From Paraburkholderia phenazinium (GTDB lineage: Bacteria > Pseudomonadota > Gammaproteobacteria > Burkholderiales > Burkholderiaceae): a stretch of 64,000 nt of DNA. Shown here one piece after another: positions 27,303 to 36,781 of this stretch; position 1 is the stretch's first letter; each line of letters begins with the position of its first letter. The notes beneath the pieces are model-generated. The model ran no database searches. It had not been told where the DNA came from and worked only from the letters and a program-made list of their open reading frames with translations. The stretch is from the NCBI RefSeq assembly GCF_900100735.1, contig NZ_FNCJ01000001.1:124001-188000 (forward strand), read 5' to 3'. Position numbers and translations under genes: made by a program.

Positions 27303-28424
27303 CTAGAACTTGTGGCGAACACCCACCACGCCAACCACCTGGGTGCGCGTGCTCGATGCATTGCTGATGCCTTCGATGTCGGCCACCGCATTCGACGATG
27401 CACGTTGGTAAATGGCGTTCACATACAGGTCGGTACGCTTGGACAGGAAGTACTGCAGGCCCGTGCTGGTCTGCAGGTAGTGCACGCTCGGGTTCACGCT
27501 CTGTGTCGAATGAACCTGCGTGTACGTCTCGCCGATGGCGAAGAACAACGCCGGCGTGAAGCGATAGCGGAAGCTGCCTTCGTAGTTGTTGAAACGCTCC
27601 GAGGCGCCGCCTTGCAGATTGAACAGCGAGGTCGTGTAGAGCAGGCCGAAGGTGGCATTCGCATAGTCGTAGGTGCCGCCCGCGCCCCAGATCTGCTGCT
27701 TCGTGATGCCCTTCAGGAAGGTGTAGTAGTTATCGGAGGGAATCGCGCCGGTGGTGTCGAGCGCCGGGTTGTCGAGCACCACGTAGGCTACGCCCAGGTG
27801 CAGCGGACCCGTGCCGTAGGTGCCGCCCAGGCTCCAGCTACGGTTTTGCGCGAAGTTGGTCTCGTTGGAGAAGCCATACATGGCGTTGCCCTGGAAGCCG
27901 GCAAGGGTCGGCGTCACGTACTTCACCGAGTTGTCGGTGCGAAACGAATTGTTCAGGTCGTCGGTGTCGAACGGGTGCAGCGCATATTGCGTGAGCGAGA
28001 TGCTCGCGCCAATCTGCAGCGGCGCCAGCGAATCCTGCGCCGCGTTGTACTGGCGGCCCATCGTGAAGGTCCCCCAGCGGTCGTTCGATAAGCCCACCCA
28101 CGCCTGACGCCCGAAGATGCGCCCGTTCTGGCTGGCCGCGCCGGTTTCGATGTTGAAGCCGTTTTCCAGCTTGAACACCGCGCTCGTGCCGCCGCCCAGG
28201 TCTTCCTTGCCCAACAGCCCCCAGCGCGTGCCCTGCTCGTTGCCGCCGGTCGCCTGCCAGGTCGAGCTGCCCTTCTGATTGTTCGTATAGGTGATGCCGG
28301 AATCGACTATGCCGTACAGCGTCACGCTCGACTGCGCCATTGCGTGAGCGCACAGCGCCGCCCCCATCCCCGCCCCTGCCAACGCCTTGACCACGCGCCG
28401 CTTCACCAAACCTTTGCTGTCCAT
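27303..28424 (-). CDS. Gram-negative trimeric porin (OmpC-like), second copy
   Basis: A 373-residue outer-membrane porin. The signal peptide (about 1-30) ends at AHAMA before QSSVTLYGIVDSG; the end VVGVRHKF carries the terminal Phe. ATG 28424 is preceded by AAGGAC; the frame upstream is not needed. A 25-base palindrome at 28501, shared with the operator before the amidohydrolase gene, lies about 77 bp before the start. So this porin may take up the substrate of that regulon (inference). Confidence 0.9.
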   Translation of the reverse strand: MDSKGLVKRRVVKALAGAGMGAALCAHAMAQSSVTLYGIVDSGITYTNNQKGSSTWQATGGNEQGTRWGLLGKEDLGGGTSAVFKLENGFNIETGAASQNGRIFGRQAWVGLSNDRWGTFTMGRQYNAAQDSLAPLQIGASISLTQYALHPFDTDDLNNSFRTDNSVKYVTPTLAGFQGNAMYGFSNETNFAQNRSWSLGGTYGTGPLHLGVAYVVLDNPALDTTGAIPSDNYYTFLKGITKQQIWGAGGTYDYANATFGLLYTTSLFNLQGGASERFNNYEGSFRYRFTPALFFAIGETYTQVHSTQSVNPSVHYLQTSTGLQYFLSKRTDLYVNAIYQRASSNAVADIEGISNASSTRTQVVGVVGVRHKF

Positions 28425-28500
28425 CTTCGTTGTCCTTGTCTTGTCGTGGTTGAGTTGCACACCGGCATCCCGCGAAGCCTCGTCTATCGACGCCGATTCA

Positions 28501-28525
28501 CGTTGTTTTATTGAATGAAACAACG
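28501..28525. promoter_or_regulatory. Palindromic operator A (porin side), IclR-type candidate
   Basis: CGTTGTTTTATT, one G, then AATGAAACAACG: eleven of twelve positions are complementary. The core TGTTTTATTNAATRAAACA is the same as in site B at 28743. The sequence lies just upstream of the porin gene on the minus strand, in an AT-rich promoter region. Confidence 0.65.
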
Positions 28526-28742
28526 TATTGTTTATTATTCGAATTGCAAAAAGTGAGCGTCAAGCTGTTGGTAAATTTCTGGTTAGCACCCATTGACAGA
28601 AATTTCGGCAGGGCTGGGTTTTACCTGATAAGACGCGGCAAATCCTTATCCAGAAAGGCGTCTATGAGAGAGGGTCCATGCAGTGCGGGTTTCAGCGTGT
28701 CACTTGACCGGCAATATCGTTCGGCGTTAAATATTGATACGC

Positions 28743-28761
28743 TGTTTTATTTAATAAAACA
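28743..28761. promoter_or_regulatory. Palindromic operator B (amidohydrolase side)
   Basis: TGTTTTATT, one T, then AATAAAACA: a perfect 9+1+9 palindrome about 78 bp before the amidohydrolase start, with the same core as operator A. The adjacent IclR-family gene at 29770 is the natural candidate for the binding protein (inference). The rest of 28526-28742 shows no gene. Confidence 0.7.
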
Positions 28762-28838
28762 CCCGAGACGCGTAACCCCGGTAACGAAGCGCTTTAAGGC
28801 CACTTCAAGACGCCCCGTCCGCCTGAAAGGAATCTGTT

Positions 28839-29744
28839 TTGACGTTCGAGAACAACACTCCCGCACCCCATGCGAAGCCGGCGGACCTGCTGGACGCGCC
28901 GTTCTTCGTCACCGAGCCCGCGGGCGCGCGTCTGCCGATCGTGTTCGACTCGCCGCACAGCGGCATCGCCATGCCAGCGGACTTCGACACCATCGCCTCG
29001 CGCGAGGCGCTCCATACCTCATGGGATGCCTTCGTCGATGAATTGTGGGCGGCCGTCCCCGAGCATGGCGGCGTGCTGATCGGTGCGCACTTCCCGCGTG
29101 CTTACATCGATGCGAACCGCGCCGTCACCGACATCGACGCGCAGTTGCTGACCGAACCGTGGCCCACCCCGCTTGCGCCGCAAAAGTACACGCTGCGCGG
29201 CATGGGCCTGATCCGCCGCGACGCGTTGCCGGGCCAGCCGATGTACGGGCGCAGGTTGTCGATTGCCGAAGTGCAGCATCGCATCGACGCGTATTACCGG
29301 CCCTACCGCGCAGCGTTGCACGACGCCGCCAAACGGGCGGTCGCACAGCACGGCGCGCTGTGGCACGTCGACTGTCATTCCATGAAATCGCGCGGCAACG
29401 AGATGAACGTCGACGCGGGCGAAGCGCGCCCGGACTTCGTCATTAGCGACCGGCTCGGCACCACCGCGGACCCGGCCTTCACGCAGTGGGCCGCGCAATA
29501 CTTCAGCGCCGCCGGCTACACCGTGCAGGTCAACGAACCGTATCAGGGGGGCGACCTGCTGACTGCCGTGAGCAATCCGGCAGAGCGCCGCCACAGCATC
29601 CAGATCGAACTGAACCGCGGCCTCTACATGGACGAGAGCAGGTTCGTGAAGCATGCCGGCTTCGCCGCCCTGAAAAACAACCTCGACGCATTCGTCGCTG
29701 CGCTCGCCGAATACGTGCGCGCGCAACTCGCTACGTCCGCCTGA
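28839..29744 (+). CDS. N-formylglutamate amidohydrolase-family protein
   Basis: A 301-residue zinc amidohydrolase (HutG2/FGase family) that hydrolyses N-formyl-L-glutamate or related N-acyl amino acids. Motifs are IVFDSPHSG, PRAYIDANRAVTDID, ALWHVDCHSM (metal-binding His/Asp) and VQVNEPYQGGDLL, with IQIELNRGLYMDE near the end. The start is TTG 28839 with GAAAGGA seven bases upstream. No other hut genes are adjacent. It is followed directly by an IclR regulator and a transporter, suggesting uptake and use of an N-acyl amino acid. Confidence 0.86.
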   Translation: MTFENNTPAPHAKPADLLDAPFFVTEPAGARLPIVFDSPHSGIAMPADFDTIASREALHTSWDAFVDELWAAVPEHGGVLIGAHFPRAYIDANRAVTDIDAQLLTEPWPTPLAPQKYTLRGMGLIRRDALPGQPMYGRRLSIAEVQHRIDAYYRPYRAALHDAAKRAVAQHGALWHVDCHSMKSRGNEMNVDAGEARPDFVISDRLGTTADPAFTQWAAQYFSAAGYTVQVNEPYQGGDLLTAVSNPAERRHSIQIELNRGLYMDESRFVKHAGFAALKNNLDAFVAALAEYVRAQLATSA

Positions 29745-29769
29745 AGTCCCTGCATTGAAGGAGCAAGCC

Positions 29770-30534
29770 GTGAACTACATCGTCGATTCCGTGGACAGCG
29801 CACTCAAGATGCTGAGCCACGTCGCCGAACATCCGGGCCTCGGAGTCACCGAACTCGCGAACCAGCTTGGCATCAACAAATCGCGCGCCTACCGGATGCT
29901 GTGCACGCTCGAACTGCACCGCTTCGTCGTCCAGGACACCCGCTCGTCGACCTATGCGCTCGGCCCGCAGGCGTTCGTGATCGGCGTGGCCGCTGCGCAG
30001 CAGAACACGCTGGTGCGCTCGGCGCAAAAGCACATGCTCGCGCTCAACCAGGCGATCAACGAAAACGTCGTGCTGCGTGTGCGCGAAGGCCTGGAGACGG
30101 TCTGCGTGGCGCGTTGCGAAACCACCCATGAGATGCGCACGATCGGCTCGGTCGGCAATCGCCGTCCGCTCAACTCGGGCGCCTCGGGCAAGGTGCTGCT
30201 CGCGTTCGCACCCGATGCCGTGAAGACCGAATACCTCGCACGCCTGAAGAAACTGCCGCAACCGCCTGACCTGATGAAGCTGATCGAAGAACTCGATTCG
30301 GTGGCCCGCAAGGGCTATGCGGTGAGCGTCGGCGAGGTGACGGCCGGGGCCGTGGCGATCTCGGTGCCGGTGCGCGATATGACCGGCAATGCGGTCGCGG
30401 CGATCAGCGTGTCGGGTCCGGAGATGCGCATCAGCCGGGTGGAGATTCCCGACTACCTGGAGCGCTTGCAGGCTTGCAGCCGCACGATCTCCGCCGAGCT
30501 CGGTTACACCGTGCCGCAATCCAGTGCCGCTTAA
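29770..30534 (+). CDS. IclR-family transcriptional regulator
   Basis: A 254-residue regulator with an N-terminal winged helix (ALKMLSHVAEHPGLGVTELANQLGINKSRAYRML in pieces) and the C-terminal IclR effector domain (RPLNSGASGKVLLAF, VTAGAVAISVPVRD). I take GTG 29770, which has AAGGAG seven bases ahead; an earlier in-frame TTG lacks a site. Lying between the amidohydrolase and the YfcC transporter, it probably governs both and the divergent porin through the two palindromes. Confidence 0.87.
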   Translation: MNYIVDSVDSALKMLSHVAEHPGLGVTELANQLGINKSRAYRMLCTLELHRFVVQDTRSSTYALGPQAFVIGVAAAQQNTLVRSAQKHMLALNQAINENVVLRVREGLETVCVARCETTHEMRTIGSVGNRRPLNSGASGKVLLAFAPDAVKTEYLARLKKLPQPPDLMKLIEELDSVARKGYAVSVGEVTAGAVAISVPVRDMTGNAVAAISVSGPEMRISRVEIPDYLERLQACSRTISAELGYTVPQSSAA

Positions 30535-30565
30535 CCGGCCTGACAAGCATCCCAGGAAGCAGCCC

Positions 30566-32074
30566 ATGACCACCCTCGCCCCATCCGCCGATACCGCCCG
30601 CGCTCACGGCGGCCCCGATTCCGACCCGAGCAGCCAGGAAAGCGGCGCAGGAGGCACAGGCAATAGCCACGACGAAAAGAAGCCGCACGGCAAGATGCTG
30701 CATCCGGTGGTGATGACGATCTGGGTCGTGCTGGCCGCCGTGGCGCTCACCTATCTGATCGACGCGGGCCAGTTCGAGCGCAAGGACAAGCTGGTCGTGC
30801 CGGGCACCTATCACGTGGTGCCGAAGACGCAGAGCGTCGCCACGCTGTTCGCACCGGCCGTCACCCAAAGCACGCCGCAGCAAGCCGCACCCGCGAGCCT
30901 CGTGTCGGCGTTCGTGGCCGTGCCGAACGGTCTGATCAAGAACGCGCCGCTGATCTTCATGGTGATGTTCGTGGGCGGCATGTTTGGGGTGATGCGCAAG
31001 ACCGGCGTCGTCGATGCCGGCATCGACCGGCTGCTGCAGCTCACCGCCGGCAACGTGTACATGCTCGCGCCGCTGCTGATGGTGCTGATCGGACTCGGCA
31101 GCACGCTGCTCGGCTTCATCTCCGAATACCTCGTGATCATTCCGATGGTGATGGTGCTGGCGCGCCGGCTCGGGCTGTCGAACCTGTTCGCGGTCGGCCT
31201 CGTGGCGATTGCGGCGAAAGTCGGGTATATCGCTTCGGTGACCAATCCGTTGTCGCTGGCGGTCGCGCAGCCGATCGTCGGCGTGCCGCTGTTTAGCGGT
31301 ATCGCCATGCGGATCGGCGTGTTCGTCGTGTTTCTGACACTCGGCATCCTCTATCTGCTGGTTCACGTGCGCCGCAGCGGCTACCGGCGCGCCACGGCGC
31401 AAGCCAGCCTGCAAGAACATCCGCAGGTGAAGCTGTCGGGCCGTCACAAGGCGACGCTAGTGGTGCTGGCAATTGCCGCTGCGATGCTGGTGATCGGCAC
31501 GCGCGAACTGCGCTGGGGCAACGTCGAACTGTCGGCGTTTTATGTGCTGATCAGCATCGTCACCGCGGCAGTGGGACGGCTCGATTCTCGCAGCGCCGCC
31601 GACGCGTTCGTCGACGGCATGAAGGGCATGATCCTCGCCGGCCTGCTGATCGGGCTCGCCGCATCGGTTGAACTGATCTTGCAGAACAGCCTGGTGCTCG
31701 ATACGCTGATCGATCATTTCACGCGGCTGGCGCGCGGCCAGTCGGCGGTGTGGGTCGCCAACGGGCTGATGGCGGTGCAGATGGTGCTCGACGTCTTTAT
31801 CCCGTCCGTGTCGGGCAAGGCCGCAGTCAGCATGCCGATCATCGGACCGATCGCGCAACTGTCCGGCGTCAGCGGCCAGACCTCGGTGCTGGCGTTCGTG
31901 CTGGGCGGCGGCCTCACCAACCTGGTCACGCCCACCTCCGGCATGCTGCTCGCATACCTGGCGACGGCGCGCGTCGGCTTCGGCCAGTGGCTGAAGTTCA
32001 TCCTGCCGCTGTTTGTGGTGCTGCTGCTGTTGTCGGGCGGCGCGTTGGCGCTTGCGGTTTGGACGGGGTACTGA
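30566..32074 (+). CDS. YfcC-family C4-dicarboxylate/amino-acid transporter
   Basis: A 502-residue inner-membrane protein with about 12 spans after a hydrophilic, low-complexity N-terminus of 40 residues. It belongs to the YfcC/DcuC-like group of the ion-transporter superfamily: TYLIDAGQFER, APLIFMVMFVGGMFGVMRKTGVVDAGI, FIPSVSGKAAVSMPIIGPI and GGGLTNLVTPTSGMLLAYL are typical. AGGAAG precedes ATG 30566. By context it imports the amino-acid derivative cleaved by the amidohydrolase (inference). Confidence 0.85.
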   Translation: MTTLAPSADTARAHGGPDSDPSSQESGAGGTGNSHDEKKPHGKMLHPVVMTIWVVLAAVALTYLIDAGQFERKDKLVVPGTYHVVPKTQSVATLFAPAVTQSTPQQAAPASLVSAFVAVPNGLIKNAPLIFMVMFVGGMFGVMRKTGVVDAGIDRLLQLTAGNVYMLAPLLMVLIGLGSTLLGFISEYLVIIPMVMVLARRLGLSNLFAVGLVAIAAKVGYIASVTNPLSLAVAQPIVGVPLFSGIAMRIGVFVVFLTLGILYLLVHVRRSGYRRATAQASLQEHPQVKLSGRHKATLVVLAIAAAMLVIGTRELRWGNVELSAFYVLISIVTAAVGRLDSRSAADAFVDGMKGMILAGLLIGLAASVELILQNSLVLDTLIDHFTRLARGQSAVWVANGLMAVQMVLDVFIPSVSGKAAVSMPIIGPIAQLSGVSGQTSVLAFVLGGGLTNLVTPTSGMLLAYLATARVGFGQWLKFILPLFVVLLLLSGGALALAVWTGY

Positions 32075-32330
32075 CGTACCGAAAGACGGTTCGGCGGCCC
32101 CCACCGAGCCCTCGCGCCGGGTACAAGGGTATTCCCGTACCCGCGCAACACCCGGCAGATCTATCTCAAAAGATTGCGAATTCGCAAAACACTTCGCTCC
32201 TGCGGGCGAGGAAACCCGGAAACTAGCAAAAATTTTCTCTAATCGGCGCTAAAAAATAGAGTCTCTTTCGAGTCGAAGCCTTTGTGGTCCCCATCCACTT
32301 CGCTCGAGTGCATAAAAACGGAGACTCACC

Positions 32331-35300
32331 ATGACCGCTCGCTTGCCCATCGACGGCACGCCGGCTCTCGCCGATTACAAGCTGTCCGATAACCTCACCG
32401 CCACCCGCGGCCGCATTTTCCTCACCGGCACGCAGGCGCTGGTGCGCCTCGTGTTGATGCAACGCGCGCTGGACAAGGCACGCGACATGAACACCGCCGG
32501 GTTCATCAGCGGCTATCGCGGCTCGCCGCTCGGCATGGTCGACCAGCAGTTGTGGAAGGCGAAGAAACTGCTCGCGGCGAGCGATATCCGCTTCCTCCCG
32601 GCGATCAACGAGGAACTGGGCGGCACCGCCGTGCTCGGCACGCAGCGGGTCGAATCGGACCCGGAACGCACCGTGGAAGGCGTGTTTGCGATGTGGTACG
32701 GCAAGGGCCCGGGCGTCGATCGCGCCGGCGACGCACTCAAGCACGGTAACGCCTACGGCTCGTCGCCGCACGGCGGCGTGCTGGTGGTGGCGGGCGACGA
32801 TCACGGCTGCGTCTCGTCGTCGATGCCGCATCAGAGCGACTTCGCGCTGATGTCCTGGCATATGCCGGTGGTGAATCCATCGAATGTCGCCGACATGCTC
32901 GAATTCGGCCTGTACGGCTGGGCGCTGTCGCGGTTCTCGGGCGCGTGGGTCGGCTACAAGGCGATTTCGGAGACGGTCGAATCCGGCTCGACGGTCGATC
33001 TGGATGCGCTGCAAACCGAGTGGACCGTGCCGCAGGATTTCGTCGAGCCCGCCGGCGGCCTGCATAACCGCTGGCCCGATCTGCCGAGTCTCACCATCGA
33101 AGCGCGGCTTGCCGCCAAGCTCGACGCGGTGCGCCATTTCGCGCGCAGCAACAGCATCGACAAATGGATCGCGCCGAGCCCGCATGCGAATGTCGGCATC
33201 ATCACCTGCGGCAAGGCGCATCTGGATCTGATGGAAGCGCTGCGGCGCCTCGACCTCACCGTCGCCGATCTCGAAGCGGCGGGCGTGCGGATCTACAAGG
33301 TCGGGCTGTCGTTCCCGCTGGAGATGACGCGGATCGACACCTTCGTCGAAGGTCTCTCCGAAGTGCTGGTGATCGAGGAAAAAGGCCCGGTCATCGAACA
33401 GCAGATCAAGGACTACCTGTATAACCGCCAGACCGGCGCGCGTCCTGTCGTCGTGGGCAAGTATGCGCAGGACGGCTCGCTCTTGCTGTCCTCGCTCGGC
33501 GAGCTGCGCCCCTCGCGCATCCTGCCCGTGTTCGCGAAGTGGATCGCCCGGCACAAACCCACGCTCGATCGGCGCGAACGCGTGGTCGATCTGGTTGCGC
33601 CGCAAATTCTCTCGAACGCCGCCGATGCGGTGAAGCGCACGCCGTACTTCTGCTCCGGCTGTCCGCACAACACCTCGACCAAGGTGCCCGAAGGTTCGAT
33701 CGCCCATGCGGGGATTGGCTGCCACTTCATGGCCTCGTGGATGGAGCGCGATACCACCGGGCTAATCCAGATGGGCGGCGAAGGCGTCGACTGGGCCTCG
33801 CATTCGATGTTCACGAAGACGCGCCACGTGTTCCAGAACCTTGGCGACGGCACCTATTTCCACTCGGGCATTCTGGCAATCCGCCAGGCGGTCGCGGCGA
33901 AAGCCACCATCACCTACAAGATTCTCTATAACGATGCGGTCGCGATGACGGGCGGCCAGCCGGTCGACGGCAGCATCTCGGTGCCGCAAATCGCACGGCA
34001 GGTGGAAGCGGAAGGCGTCTCGCGCTTCGTCGTGGTGAGCGACGAGCCGGAGAAGTACGACGGCCATCACGACCTGTTCCCGAAGGGCACGACGTTTCAC
34101 CATCGCAGCGAACTCGATACGGTGCAGCGGCAACTGCGCGATACCGACGGCGTCACGGTCCTGATCTACGACCAGACCTGTGCGGCCGAAAAGCGCCGCC
34201 GCCGGAAGAAAGGTGAGTTCCCCGATCCGGACAAGCGTCTCTTCATCAACGAAGAGGTCTGCGAAGGATGTGGCGATTGCGGCGTGCAATCGAACTGCCT
34301 CTCGGTCGAGCCAGTCGAAACTGCGCTAGGCCGCAAGCGCCGCATCGATCAGTCGTCCTGCAACAAGGACTTTTCGTGCGTGAACGGCTTCTGCCCGAGC
34401 TTCGTAACGATCGAAGGCGGCAAGCTCAAGAAGGCTGCGGGTGCGGCATTCGATGCTGCGGCGCTGGCGGCGCGCGTCGATGCGTTGCCGGTGCCGGCGA
34501 CCCAGCTCGATGCCGCACCGTACGACATTCTGGTGACAGGCGTGGGCGGTACAGGTGTCGTGACGGTGGGCGCGCTGATCAGCATGGCGGCGCATCTGGA
34601 GGGCAAGAGCGCCTCTGTGCTCGACTTCATGGGCTTTGCGCAGAAGGGCGGCTCGGTGCTGTCGTTCGTGCGGTTTGCCGCGCGCGACGAGTGGCTCAAC
34701 CAGGTACGTATCGATACGCAACAGGCCGACGTGCTGCTCGCCTGCGACATGGTGGTGGGCGCGAGCTCCGATGCGCTGCAGACGGTGCGACATGGCCGCA
34801 CGCGGATCGTCGTGAATACGCATGCGATTCCGAACGCGACCTTCGTGCAGAACCCGGATGCGAACCTGCACGCGGATGCGTTGATCGACAAGATGCGCCA
34901 TGCCGCAGGTGAGGAACGCATGTCGTCCTGCGATGCGCAGGCGCTGGCGACCCGTTTCCTCGGCGATACGATCGGCGCCAATATCCTGATGCTCGGCTTC
35001 GCGTGGCAGCTCGGTCTCGTACCGGTGTCGTTCGGCGCGATGATGCGCGCGATCGAATTGAACAACGTCGCCGTGCAGATGAATCAACTGGCGTTTTCGG
35101 TGGGCCGTCTCGCGGCGGCCGATCCGGCGGCGCTCGAAGCGCTGTGGCAGGCGCGGCATGCAGCAGAACAACCGCTTCGCATCGATACGGTAGACGAACT
35201 GATCGCGCATCGCGAAGGCCGCCTTGCAGTGTATGGCGGTGAGGCTTACGTGAAGCGCTATCGCGCGCTGGTGGATGCGGCGCGGCGTGCCGAAGCGGGT

Positions 35301-35924
35301 ATCGGCGGTGCTGCGTCAGGCGAGCGGGTGACGCGCGCGGTGGCGACGACTTTCTATCGTCTGCTGGCTGTGAAGGACGAATACGAAGTAGCGCGCCTGC
35401 ATACGGATAGCGCGTTCCGTGCCTCGCTCGAAGCGCAATTCGAAGGCGTGGCAGGCAAGGACTTCGGCGTGAAATTCAATCTCGCGCCGCCGACGTTGTC
35501 ACGCCCGCAGCATGGTGCGACGCCGGTCAAGAAGACCTTCGGTCAGTGGCTGTGGCCGGTGCTCGGCACGATGGCGAAATTCCGCGGACTGCGCGGCACG
35601 ATGCTCGATCCGTTCGGCCGCACGCTCGAACGCCGGATGGAACGCGAACTGGCCGGCGACTATGAAGCGACGATGCAAAAGGCGTTGGCAAAGCTCGATG
35701 CGACTAACGCTGAAGAGATCGCCAAGCTGGCGGACCTGCATGCTCGCGTGCGTGGTTATGGGCATGTGAAGCTGGCGAATCTCGCGGGTGTGAAGCGTAG
35801 CGAGCGTGAGCTGGCAGCGCGTCTGAACATCGAGGCGGCCACCGGCGCGGCGGTCAAGCAAGCGCTTGAGGAAGCGAAGGGCGCTGGGACGCTGCGGGGG
35901 ATTCCGGTGGTGGTGGCGAAGTAA
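32331..35924 (+). CDS. Indolepyruvate:ferredoxin oxidoreductase, fused
   Basis: A 1197-residue fused IorAB-type enzyme that oxidatively decarboxylates arylpyruvates (or other 2-oxoacids) to acyl-CoA using thiamine diphosphate and Fe-S clusters. N-terminal pyrimidine-binding part FISGYRGSPLGMVDQQLW; thiamine diphosphate part around 480-560 (GGEGVDWASHSMF, YNDAVAMTGGQPVDG). A ferredoxin-like Cys cluster lies at 644, 647, 650 and 656 (CEGCGDCGVQSNC), and a second at SSCNKDFSCVNGFCPSF. The gamma domain starts GVGGTGVVTVG. ATG 32331 follows GGAGA. Connects with aromatic amino-acid breakdown. Confidence 0.9.
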   Translation: MTARLPIDGTPALADYKLSDNLTATRGRIFLTGTQALVRLVLMQRALDKARDMNTAGFISGYRGSPLGMVDQQLWKAKKLLAASDIRFLPAINEELGGTAVLGTQRVESDPERTVEGVFAMWYGKGPGVDRAGDALKHGNAYGSSPHGGVLVVAGDDHGCVSSSMPHQSDFALMSWHMPVVNPSNVADMLEFGLYGWALSRFSGAWVGYKAISETVESGSTVDLDALQTEWTVPQDFVEPAGGLHNRWPDLPSLTIEARLAAKLDAVRHFARSNSIDKWIAPSPHANVGIITCGKAHLDLMEALRRLDLTVADLEAAGVRIYKVGLSFPLEMTRIDTFVEGLSEVLVIEEKGPVIEQQIKDYLYNRQTGARPVVVGKYAQDGSLLLSSLGELRPSRILPVFAKWIARHKPTLDRRERVVDLVAPQILSNAADAVKRTPYFCSGCPHNTSTKVPEGSIAHAGIGCHFMASWMERDTTGLIQMGGEGVDWASHSMFTKTRHVFQNLGDGTYFHSGILAIRQAVAAKATITYKILYNDAVAMTGGQPVDGSISVPQIARQVEAEGVSRFVVVSDEPEKYDGHHDLFPKGTTFHHRSELDTVQRQLRDTDGVTVLIYDQTCAAEKRRRRKKGEFPDPDKRLFINEEVCEGCGDCGVQSNCLSVEPVETALGRKRRIDQSSCNKDFSCVNGFCPSFVTIEGGKLKKAAGAAFDAAALAARVDALPVPATQLDAAPYDILVTGVGGTGVVTVGALISMAAHLEGKSASVLDFMGFAQKGGSVLSFVRFAARDEWLNQVRIDTQQADVLLACDMVVGASSDALQTVRHGRTRIVVNTHAIPNATFVQNPDANLHADALIDKMRHAAGEERMSSCDAQALATRFLGDTIGANILMLGFAWQLGLVPVSFGAMMRAIELNNVAVQMNQLAFSVGRLAAADPAALEALWQARHAAEQPLRIDTVDELIAHREGRLAVYGGEAYVKRYRALVDAARRAEAGIGGAASGERVTRAVATTFYRLLAVKDEYEVARLHTDSAFRASLEAQFEGVAGKDFGVKFNLAPPTLSRPQHGATPVKKTFGQWLWPVLGTMAKFRGLRGTMLDPFGRTLERRMERELAGDYEATMQKALAKLDATNAEEIAKLADLHARVRGYGHVKLANLAGVKRSERELAARLNIEAATGAAVKQALEEAKGAGTLRGIPVVVAK

Positions 35925-35961
35925 GTGTGTGGCGGTGCGCGCTGCTGCGGGCGAGGTTCGA

Positions 35962-36657
35962 TTAGAGCAACGCCCGCACTCGCGCCACCTTCTGCGGATC
36001 CACCGGCGCCAGCCCATTCCCGCCTACCCGCACGCCTGAGCCGAAGTGCACCGCGCTGACCTGCGCCGACTGTACAAACCCGGCCACCGCGTCGACCGTG
36101 AGACCCGCACCGGCCAACACTGTGCAGTGCGAACCCGCCGCCTGCTTCACCAGCGCGCGAATCTTCTCCTCGGCTTGCAACACAGATGGCTTGCCGCCTG
36201 AGGTCAGCACATTCGTCACCGCCTCAAAACCCAGCAGCACGTCCAGCGCCTTGGACAAATCACGCGTTTCATCGAACGCACGATGGAAGGTGATCGCCAA
36301 ACCATCCGCAGCGTCGACGGCGCGGGCCAAACCCTCGCGGTCAATTTCACCGCCAGGCGTCAGCATGCCGATCACCACACCATTCGCACCCGCCGCTGCA
36401 ACTGCGCGTACGTCACGCAGCATCACCGCATAGTCATCGGCGTCGTACACAAACGACCGGCTATGCGGACGGACAATCGCATTCACGGGGATATCCACGG
36501 CCGCCACCACCGCTTCGATCAACCCGAGGCTGGGCGTTAAACCGCCCTCGCCCATCGCGGTGATCAACTCGAGCCGGTCGGCTCCCGCCTGCGCGGCGAC
36601 CCGCGCATCGGCAACCGTGGTGGCGATGACTTCCAGCAAAACGTGGGTTTGGGACAT
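35962..36657 (-). CDS. cutC: Copper homeostasis protein CutC family
   Basis: A 231-residue TIM-barrel protein of the CutC family. The signature pieces are ADRLELITAMGEGGLTPSLGLI, VNAIVRPHSRSFVYD, GVVIGMLTPGGEID and ITFHRAFDETRDL, then VLTSGGKPSVLQAEEKI. The family was named for copper tolerance in E. coli, but later work makes the role uncertain. It faces the oxidoreductase gene and lies next to an EAL gene with which it shares no obvious operon. Confidence 0.9.
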   Translation of the reverse strand: MSQTHVLLEVIATTVADARVAAQAGADRLELITAMGEGGLTPSLGLIEAVVAAVDIPVNAIVRPHSRSFVYDADDYAVMLRDVRAVAAAGANGVVIGMLTPGGEIDREGLARAVDAADGLAITFHRAFDETRDLSKALDVLLGFEAVTNVLTSGGKPSVLQAEEKIRALVKQAAGSHCTVLAGAGLTVDAVAGFVQSAQVSAVHFGSGVRVGGNGLAPVDPQKVARVRALL

Positions 36658-36781
36658 GGCAGCAGATCGGTGTCGTTAAAACCGACATGATCGCTCAAGA
36701 AAGCGCCGGACCGCCCCGAGTGTTCCGAGTGTTCGTTTACTCCTCGGGAAGCCCGGCGCAAAACGTCCGGTTCGCCGGCGT

